Assembly: GCA_015680905.1 (NCBI GenBank)
Contig: CM027377.1
Coordinates: 37,348,501 to 37,412,500 of the forward strand
Direction of reading: 5' to 3'
Length of the DNA stretch: 64,000 nt
Source: Coptis chinensis
Lineage: Eukaryota; Streptophyta; Magnoliopsida; Ranunculales; Ranunculaceae
Positions 46,090 to 54,325 of this stretch are shown here, one piece after another. Made by a program: the position numbers and the translations under genes. Every line of letters starts with the position of its first letter. The stretch's first letter is position 1. The notes beneath the pieces are model-generated. The model was given only the letters and a program-made list of their open reading frames with translations. It was not told the origin of the DNA and did no database searches.

Positions 46090-46115
46090 CTGAAGTATTA
46101 GCTAACGACTAAGTC
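45931..46115. repeat. Foldback with CT/CA/TA/GA microsatellite loop
   Basis: The left arm 45931-45966 (core TTAGTCGTTAGCTAATACTT) is the near-perfect inverse of the right arm 46080-46115, with two mismatches in 36 bases. The arms continue into a CT run on the left and a GA run on the right, which also pair. The loop consists of CA and TA runs. The whole could form a hairpin with a stem of roughly 60 bp. It lies in H3 between the eIF2D and CAMTA pieces. Confidence 0.9.
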
Positions 46116-48189
46116 TCCTCTTAACAGGGTAAATGTGCTTCCCTGTGAACACTGACTAACAAATGCATTCAAATAAATAATATTATAACAATAGCAAAGT
46201 TAAAAAGTCGTCCAAATCGCTTACACTAAGAATTTTCAAAATATGCTATGATTTTTTAAATCATTATGGGCCGATTGACAATGTTCATTCCCGCTACACT
46301 ACTTTCTATTGCAAACAAAAAAGATAACAAAATACAAATAGATACCAAAATAGATCACCTTTTTGTTGAAATAATTACCAAATTAAGGGATCAATTTCCA
46401 ACTATATTATTTCCAAACAACTAAGGGTGTCTTTGATAGGTGGGAATAAACTCCCTGTGAAACTTCCACATTAATAGGTTAGCTCAAACTCTTGATTTTG
46501 TACGAACTTTTCACAACTCAATAGTTTGCAGATTAGAGCTCTTTAGTGGTAAAAGTTGCCCACTAATATCCATAGGATTTCAGGTTATAAATAAGTGTGC
46601 AAATTGTATTCCCACAAATCGAAGTATCAAACACGGCCTATATTATGATACAGAATATGCACTCATGGTCACTATGTATGATGGTTCTCATCAGTTCTCA
46701 CTCACCAATTGCCACCCCAGTCACTGGCTTTAAGTGTGGATGGTGGGAAGCTATAAAGACTCCTCATAAGCAATCATGCTACCTATTGTTCATGAACAGC
46801 TGAAACAATATTGGTGTGATACCTTTGGCATACTCATGGTAGTACTTGTTAGGTGAACTTCACAGTTCATCATGCACAAAGCAATAATAGACTACATTTT
46901 GCTTTGTGCGCCTTGGTACTAGGTAGCAATTGGAGATGTTACTGTGCAACCGTAAATTCATCTTAATATAGTTTATACCACAATTTGACAATATCCAATC
47001 TACAGTAAGAAAATAAGAATGACACAACACCGGTTCAAAATTTATAGAAAAAACACAACCGTAATATATACACAATCAATTAACCAAAAAAACCATAAAT
47101 ACTTTTTTGATAAACCAAAGGGAAGCTGTTAGAATATTCTAACGTACATTTACTTGAGATGACGAAGAAGAAAAGCTCATATATAGACTACCATCATAGC
47201 ATGGAACTAAAATGTGGCCACTATATATTATTTATTGAAGTATAGAACTAATATTCCAAATGAAGCATTTACAAAAGATGTACCTCTGGAAAATGCCCGA
47301 GGGCCAAGGGCCAACAAAACCTGTCGTCTTGAATCAAAACTGCAAAGGGTGTCATTAGGGTCCCATAACAATACAGTTCAAATAAGAGTAATGTTTATCG
47401 TGCCCTACATTAAAAAAGATAGAGATGGACATGTATACCTAGAAAGCCCACACAGTTCCCACAAAACCCATAAGAGATTGTTAGATTGTGGAGTTGATGC
47501 AAGCAGAAGGACTACGGCATTCACCTGCAATCAAAAGTACTGATCTGAGACACTATATGTTCAACAGCAAAGGATCAAATAAGCTAAGAAATTGGGGAGT
47601 CATTTGACGTAACACATTGGATGTAGCATTGTGAAAGCAAGTTCCAGGAAAAGCGAAACAAAAAAGTTTGATAAAAGTTGTTCTCTCCCTGCTCTTCATC
47701 TTGTCACAGATGGAAACCCAACATTGAAAAAATGGGTACTAACCGACCATTAGAAAATGCAAAAACGGAAAACGAAAATTGGATTCTCTATTATGCTGGT
47801 TTGCATTTGGAAGAGACTTCTTGTATAATATAACTTCCCAAGTCAAAATCTGACATTGATTATGAAAGTTACCTTCAAGGCTATTCCAAGCCTTCCACGC
47901 CGTCTTTCACGCACCACTAAGAGCATGCTTTCACTGTAATCTATTATGGTTTTTCTTTTGGTATCTTGAGTAAATCCCTCTCACGCCTGATAGGGTTATA
48001 GTTGTTGGGCTATTCAGTAAGAAGTGGTCAATTATTGTCACCTTAGTTGGGAATTCGGAACATATTAATACATGCGGATGTCGTTTCCTACCACTTTTAC
48101 AATTTTTTTCTTCGACTGTGACTATGAATAAAATCTTTATTCATCACAAAGAATTTTAGAAAGAAGCACGTGGAAAGAAAAGCACACAC
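46116..48189. other. H3 interior without recognised gene
   Basis: Non-coding or unrecognised sequence between the eIF2D and CAMTA fragments. Splice-like signals occur near 47525 on the minus strand, but the adjoining frame matches no family I know. The next CAMTA exon expected downstream of the IQ region was looked for here and not found. Confidence 0.5.
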
Positions 48190-49829
48190 CTGAATCTTGA
48201 TAATCCACTGTCGAATTACCAAAAATTCCTTTCTTCCTTTCCAACCACAAAATTTGTTCTATATTCGCATGGCTGCAACATGTACGGGTTCATCATGCAA
48301 TCCCAGTCTATGTTTCTTAACAGAAATGAGTGAAAAAGCACGCTTGTTTGACATTCCAAATTTTTTTTCATCATACTCAACTAATTAACTACTTTCTTTG
48401 GAATGATTGTATCCTATACACTTGATGTATATGAGCAACAACTTGAGTAGCATTGCGAACAACAGTAAGTGAGTCTTTCAAAGAGGCATCTGGCACACCA
48501 ACATCAAATAATTGTGAAGCATTTTGATCAGGAACTTTCTGTGAAGCTTCTACCTCTGTAATATCTGCCGGAATATCATCCTTGGTGTCTTTCATAGTAA
48601 GAGATGAAAGATGAATGGTCAAAGAAGATTTTGCAAGGTAACCTGCAATCCCTTTGTATCCATTCATGTAAGCAAGGTCTGCAGGTGTCCTGCACGAAGG
48701 AAATTTGGGAGTTGGATTTGTGAATGCTCTAGAAGCTGCATCCAGAGGGACGAAAAGACCAACTGTCCGCTCCCTGAAAAGGAGTTAAAGAGAGAACTAT
48801 ATTATTAAAGTAGCAAAAAGAGTGTCTTAAATGGTCTTATTTCCATAACAATTCTTGCATCTACTGAAACCTATTGTACTATGTACTTTAGCGTATATAT
48901 GACTTTTTTGGTGCACCAAAAAAAAACACACCTACCACAAAATGCAGCCCAGTGAAGTGCAGTCCATCCATTCACATCACGGAAATTGATATTAACACCA
49001 TCGGCTACTGTATGTTGGTGCTATAGCCCAGTCATAGCCAAGAGCACCTGCTAAATGTATCACGCCTTGACCTTCTTTATCTAACAAATTGGGGCCTTTA
49101 CCGTCTTCAGTTACTTTCTGAATAAGCCATGAATTCAACTTCTCTTTTAGAACTTGCTCTTTTTCTTTCTCTGGGTAAAAGCCACCCATAGTAGTATTTA
49201 CCATTAGGAACCCTTCATCATCTTCTTTCATCATCAATCTGATACTACCACTTCTATGATAATTTTCACCATCAATTTCAACGGAACCAGTATGACAGAC
49301 AGAACCCAAGGATAATAAATTTTGAAATCGTATATTAAGGAGCATATCACTTGTGCCGACACTATTAGGATAAGTCATCATGAAATCTTGAGTACGGCTG
49401 GCTCGAAATTCAAATTCTCTCACTTCACTACAAGACACCTTGTTGGAGCATGTTACGTAAAAAGGGATCCTTCCCACTTTGTGATGTGGAGCATGGCATT
49501 GAATAACATTATTTGCTAAAACCTCAGCTGGAACTTCCACTTCCCCAAACATGCACGGCCATTTCTATTTTGCTAAATCTTCTCGACTCTTTAGGAACAT
49601 TCTGGAAATTAGTACCTGTTTAATAATTTATTAGAAAAACAATAAAACTAGTATTTAATAATTGTGTTCAAGACCTGTAAAGTAAAGTGTGTCATATAAA
49701 GCTTAGGCAAAATGCTTTAGCAAAAAACAGACCAACGAAAACAATAATACTTCACCTACCTTAGTTTCTGAGCCTTCATAGGCCCAGTTTGGTGAGAAGT
49801 CTGTAATACTGATCCACCCATCTCTCCAG
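48190..49829 (-). pseudogene. CAMTA2/3-type transcription activator fragment
   Basis: Captured middle-to-late part of a calmodulin-binding transcription activator. Exon one (about 49829-49763) reads ITDFSPNWAYEGSETK. Exon two (49615-48932) holds the TIG/IPT domain (CMFGEVEVPAEVLANN, HAPHHKVGRIPFYVTCSN, VREFEFR) and the start of the ankyrin repeats (GQGVIHLAGALGYDWAIAPT, NFRDVNGWTALHWAAFCG). Exon three (48773-48190) continues the ankyrins (RTPADLAYMNGYKGIAGYLA) and the first IQ motif (RNATQVVAHIHQVYRIQSFQ). It ends in the second IQ motif (a decayed MRIQNKF and KGRKEFLVIRQ) at a GTGTGT donor. Two glutamine codons of the IQ region have become TAG. The CG-1 domain and C-terminal exon are absent. 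Introns are retained, so genomic DNA was captured. Confidence 0.9.
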
Positions 49830-49845
49830 CTCTTTGTAATTATCC

Positions 49846-50133
49846 TCAAACAAATCTGGACAATAACAAATCTGGACAATTGCAGGATTTTGGTCCAGAT
49901 TCACCGTCCTTGCTTGAATCATCTACTGCTGCAATTATTGCATCTTCAATTGGCGTCTTCTCACTCTGAAAAATATAGAAACTTAACCATTGAAAATGCC
50001 CTTTCTCAAGCACAACATGACAAAGGACTTCCCCAGAGCAAGGAAAAGCAACATAAAAAAACCATTGAGTTTTTCTAGACATTCTATTGTTCAAGGAGGA
50101 AATAGTAAGGCCAAAGCTTGAATTAAGGTCCAT
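49846..50133 (-). pseudogene. Unidentified captured exon in H3
   Basis: A TTTTTCAG acceptor precedes SEKTPIEDAIIAAVDDSSKD, GESGPKSCNCPDL. The upstream part reads RKTQWFFYVAFPCSGEVLCH. Codon-like structure and a splice site suggest a genuine exon of some host gene lying between the SPL and CAMTA pieces, on the same strand. I do not recognise the family. It runs almost directly into the CAMTA fragment near 49850, where AATCTGGACAA is duplicated at the join. Confidence 0.45.
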
Positions 50134-50407
50134 AATTTTGTTATATTTTAGTCTTATCTGGGACCTCTAATTATCATTCTCCACCTAATACCTAAAAAAG
50201 GCTCTGCAGTGGGGAACTCTACACCGAAGCTATAATGTACAACAACAAATGCCGCAAAATTTCAAAATAGGTAAAATAGATAATAATAAACCTACAAATT
50301 AAGACTACAATACCAGGCAACTTTACCGCAAAGTGGTCTTGAGAAGAATTAAGTGAAAAATCATACAACAATCATAATAATAATAAAAGTAGAGAAAGTC
50401 ATTCCCA

Positions 50408-50882
50408 CCTTAGTATAGTCATCTCCGCAAGTGCTAGTCCTTTTTTGTCATGAGAACCAGATCGAACACGCTTGTTGGGCCTAGTTGTTGGCTCCTCACC
50501 GGAATACAAATTATTCCTCCAAGTTGCAGTGTAAGGTTCTCAGCTTCTTCATCCACTGACTTCTCCACAACCATAGGCTTTATTCCACTATCCCCTTTCT
50601 TTTCCTGCGCAGTCTCAACTATTCTAGGCAACGTAGTCTCCAAACTGCCAGCATTCTCAGCTTCAGATACCTTTGCAACAAACCTCACACTGTCCCACTC
50701 ATAAACTTTTGGATCCCAATTACCATTTGCGCTTTGATACCACTGTTGTTGTTGCTGGTTAAGGAAATTAGAATTTTGCCATGGTAAATCTCAGTTTTTC
50801 GCCATCGCGGTTCACGGTATCAACCAGCAAGCGGCTGGTGAACATAAATTGGATGAGCTACTTGTGCACCCACTTCTTCCAT
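50408..50882 (-). pseudogene. SPL14/16-type SBP protein, first-exon fragment
   Basis: The piece begins with an ATG at 50882 reading MEEVGAQVAHPIYVHQPLAG, the typical N-terminus of large squamosa-promoter-binding-like proteins of the SPL14/16 group. After frame changes it continues NSNFLNQQQQQWYQSANGNW, DPKVYEWDSVRFVAK, DEEAENLTLQLGG and RPNKRVRSGS, the segment just before the SBP zinc-finger domain. The SBP box itself is not present. It ends near a GTGGGA that could be the original exon donor. The fragment sits upstream of the CAMTA piece on the same strand. Confidence 0.85.
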
Positions 50883-51511
50883 TTTCTCTAACAATTTTCT
50901 CAAACAATTTCTTCTCTTGATTTCAAACTGCTACCTAAATGTAGCAAAAGAACAAACACCAACCAAAAACTAATAAATACTATTGAACATGAAAAGAATG
51001 AACAACAAATTTATTAGGAAAAGACTACAAAATGAATACATTTCCACTTTTTTTTCGCAATAATTTGTTTTCCACAAGATAAATTTCTGACTTCTAGCAA
51101 TCACACCAAGATCAAATCCCAAAAAAATCGACACTTCGAAACATATTCAATAACATTTCTCACTCAAAACCTTAACAACTTCGGAAAACAATATATTTAT
51201 TCAAAAGAGAACAGTTTCCATACCTTTAACCAGCTTCACAAATCTCAAATAAACAGACTTTACTTCATTTCTTCTGCTTATAACTTAATATCACATCCAT
51301 AAATAAACAAACTTTGTCCTCAAACAAAAAGTTTACTTAAATTCCATCTCAATGTAAATCCTATTGGTCATTAAACGCTTTACTTAAAACATTCAATCTT
51401 CTCTCATTGTCAACATAACCGGTGCAATTGAAAGTTTTTTTTTTGGGAGTCGGAAGAGCGGGGAGATTTGGGGATAAACAACACTTTAAAAGTATATACT
51501 CTTATCTTGAA

Positions 51512-51889
51512 TTTAACTGGTACAATTCCCTCTTCAACAGCCGCTCTGGTTGCATTTAGTGCATCAGTAACTCTGTCTTTTTTCTCCCCGACTTCAGTTT
51601 CGCTAGCACCTCCAATCTACAAGAAAACTCATGCCAAGCACTCATAAGCTTCCCATACCACATATAATATTTCAATAGGCTAATCAGATTGTAGTCATCT
51701 GGCTATTTTGGAAATTATTTGCAAATACAAAAAATCGACACCATTATCACCATTAAGAAAAGAGAAACAATTTATTGAAAATTAGGACCAAACCTTTAAA
51801 ACAGCAACACCACCAGAAAGCTTTGCAAGTCTCTCTTGCAACTTCTCCTTTTCATAATCAGAAGTGCTTGATTCCACAACAGACCTTAG
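51512..51889 (-). pseudogene. Mitochondrial CPN60 (HSP60) fragment
   Basis: Two exons of a group I chaperonin, mitochondrial type. The first (51889-51794) reads [32 protein letters not shown] and ends at GTTTGG. The second (51616 to about 51512) starts after TTGTAG and reads [33 protein letters not shown]. This is the conserved stretch just before the GGG motif of the equatorial domain. Homology stops at about 51512, in or next to the GGG codons. No stop codon lies inside either exon. It is nearest the 5' end of H3. Confidence 0.9.
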
Positions 51890-51892
51890 CTG

Positions 51893-52449
51893 TTACAAGA
51901 ATGAAACATGTTACTATTCCTTAACAATTCACATTATTCAATAGATTCAAGCAATCACTTGTCCCATAAATTGACTAAAGTTGTAAGATGTTTGATTAGA
52001 GTGTTGGAACAGAAAGGATTTCATTGTAATGAGAAAAAAATAATATGAGAAACAGAAGAGATCGATGGGAGAGAAGGGAAAAGAATCGCTTCGTATTCTC
52101 TCGTTAGACTTTTCCTTTTCTTAACGTCTTATTAAATAACCCAATTATTGCTAATTAAATGCCATTTATATAGTAAGGCGTACAATTCAAAATGGCGTGG
52201 AATTGGTTTTTTAATATACTGCCACATGAAAAGACTGATTGCTCCTATTCAAAGGTGTTGAGCAATATTTTTATTTAAGGACAATATCAGTACTGAAAAT
52301 TTATAAAGGCATAAAAAGACAAAGTAGTCCTCATTAATAAATATCTAGGCATCTGATTTTATTATTCATCCAGGGGTATTATGCGTAAGAAAAAGACCCG
52401 GATGAATTTAAGAGGCCACGATCATTATAGGATATACTACTAGTAGAGA
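51893..52449. other. 5' part of H3, no gene recognised
   Basis: Between the CPN60 piece and the H3 5' terminus. AT-rich, with no reading frame of note. The terminal 20 bases on the minus strand begin TCTCTACTAG. Confidence 0.6.
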
Positions 52450-53780
52450 TACTAAAGTAGAGACCTCTAAGAAAAAAAAATTCTATCCTAGGTGGCGCTC
52501 TAATATGCGAGATAGTTTTTTCTCTCCCTACCATGTATGCCACGTGGAACCTATACAAAATTTATAGAAAGAGCCGATTTATTAGGAAATTGGAAATTCC
52601 AAAATTCAAGCCGATTAATTAGGACATTCAAGGGCAGAGCATTAAAAAAAAGTCAATTTACTACGAAAATATTAGTAGAATTTAATAGGAGCATGTAAAC
52701 GTGGTATGATCCTAGGTGGACTCTTCTTAATTGAATCGAACACTAATGCTTCCAAAATTATAAACAAGAAATGGGCCTCAGCCCCCTCAATCCAATCCGG
52801 TTATGTGTAAACTCCTCAGTCATGAAAGTATCCATAGAACCTCCCTATTATTTAGGCCTTGGCCAAATAAACTCCTCGCTTTCCAAATTGTAAGCAATTT
52901 GCGGTCTAATTTTTATCCCCTGAAATTTTTGGTTTCCTATTATACCCTTTTCATTAAATCAAGATCCTTCGAAGAAGAACTATCTTTTCCAATAAAGCAG
53001 CGAAGATTCTTTGTTATACGAAAAAAAGAACACCGATTTCTTGTGATAGAAAATGGATTCATGGATAACCATATTTTATAGGTACAAATTTGAGTGGTAT
53101 ATATTCAAGGTGGGAGAGAAGTTGAATATGCTCATTGCGTATTTGTGGAAATGCCCAAGAGGAAAATAATTGTATGAACCACAAGCAAGAAGCCAATAAA
53201 AATATGAAACAAGAAAATGAATGAAAGCAGTGGTGTTGCAAGAGGAAAATAAAAAGCGCAAGCCGCAATTGAACTAACAATTGGCACTGTACCAAATTTT
53301 TAAATATAAACAAGCTAAGTATGACTTCTGATTTTTTCTGTGAAAATTTATATTTATATAGTTGGTTAACATAATTTTTTTTTTTTCCATATGAAAACTG
53401 TCATTTGCATAGTAGTTTTTGAAACTGAACATGTCTGTAAATTTGAGATAACATATGAAAGTTTATATTTTCATAGTAGTTAACCTATGCAATTTTATAT
53501 TTACATATGAAAGCATATATTTTCATACTAATTAAACAAGAAATTGGGCGACAGAGCTGCTTCAAAAATAAAATTACTTTCAAAGACTTGGAAATATTAT
53601 TTTTGGGTTTTAATACTATTTTGGATTTTTTCATTACTAAAAGTCGTTATTTTTTAAAATGTTTTTGAAATTGGGGATACGACTCGAGATCACCCGCGAA
53701 ACCTTTTTTTCAAACTTTTTGTCTTCTCTTTTTACCCTTTAACCGTTTTTGATTAAAAAAAAAAAAAAACTTCACAATTT
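52450..53780. other. H2 5' interior, no gene recognised
   Basis: The first 70 bases match the 5' region of H1 (AGAGACC, GTGGCGCTCTAATATG). The rest is AT-rich. A 92-codon open frame at 52803-53081 has no family resemblance. Several ATATGAAA...TTTCATA motifs recur at 53390-53540 and 55190. Confidence 0.5.
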
Positions 53781-53803
53781 CTTCACGGACATTCACCCGA
53801 GAC

Positions 53804-54325
53804 ATGAGTGGTTTACTTCACGCATGCAATGCACCATATTCACAAGAAAGGATCACTTGCGTCACCTTAACTGGTGACAGCACGGGAAGACTCATGGAAT
53901 ATAATCCTATGAGTGGAGAAGTGATGGTGCTGAAGAGTGGTCTGAAGTTTGCGAACGGGGTTGCTCTTAGCGAGAACAATGACTTTCTTCTAGTGGCTGA
54001 AATCGATGATGCACGAATTATAAGATTTTGGCTTGAAGGGACAAAATCAAACACAACCAAAATCATTGTTGAACTTCCAGGAGCACCATATAATATTAAG
54101 AGAACTGCCAATGGTGAATTTTGGGTCGCAATAAACAATGGGAGGTCAATTCCCTCTTACAATGCTGGTGAAATCATTGGTGTTCGACTTGACAAAGAAG
54201 ACAGAATCTTTGAGGGCCTCCACGACAATGGGATTTTGGAGTCAATTACCGAACTTGAAGAACGCAATGGTCTGTTCTTGGTAGGCTCTAATATTGCGCC
54301 ATCTGTTGGCGTTTTTAGAATTTAA
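53804..54325 (+). CDS. Strictosidine-synthase-like C-terminal segment in H2
   Basis: An open frame of 173 codons matches the C-terminal half of strictosidine synthase-like (SSL) proteins, six-bladed beta-propellers usually targeted to the secretory pathway or vacuole. Visible motifs are TGDSTGRLMEYNP, LKFANGVALS, FLLVAEIDDARIIRFW, ELPGAPYNIKR, GEFWVAINNGR and the end GLFLVGSNIAPSVGVFRI. Full-length SSL proteins have roughly 330-400 residues; here the N-terminal half with its signal peptide is absent. The ATG at 53804 is internal to the family and in frame with upstream FTRD, so it is probably not the original start. No stop or frame change occurs, in contrast to the gene pieces in H3. Whether it is expressed is unknown. 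It is best read as Helitron cargo. Confidence 0.75.
   Translation: MSGLLHACNAPYSQERITCVTLTGDSTGRLMEYNPMSGEVMVLKSGLKFANGVALSENNDFLLVAEIDDARIIRFWLEGTKSNTTKIIVELPGAPYNIKRTANGEFWVAINNGRSIPSYNAGEIIGVRLDKEDRIFEGLHDNGILESITELEERNGLFLVGSNIAPSVGVFRI

Larger units (their letters stand above)
44337..52449 (-). mobile_element. Helitron H3 carrying at least four gene fragments
   Basis: Minus-strand element of 8113 bp. Its 5' end reads TCTCTACTAGTAGTATATCC after an A (52450 complement). Its 3' end has the hairpin GTGCAGAGCAC, then GTGCATTTTG and CTAG, before a T. Removing it restores the H2 5' end exactly without duplication, which is diagnostic for Helitron insertion between A and T. In 5'-to-3' order it holds pieces of CPN60, SPL14/16, an unknown gene, CAMTA2/3 and eIF2D, all in the element's own orientation, most with introns. 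No Rep/helicase coding is present. The gene pieces have stops and frame changes, so capture is not recent. Confidence 0.88.

Noticed and set aside
47214-47543. 109-codon plus-strand frame in H3
   Set aside because: It is opposite to the strand of all captured genes and matches no family. Splice-like signals on the other strand make it likely to be a shadow.
52803-53081. 92-codon plus-strand open frame in H2
   Set aside because: It has a basic, organelle-protein-like feel, but I could not match it to any plastid or mitochondrial gene and nothing around it supports a gene.
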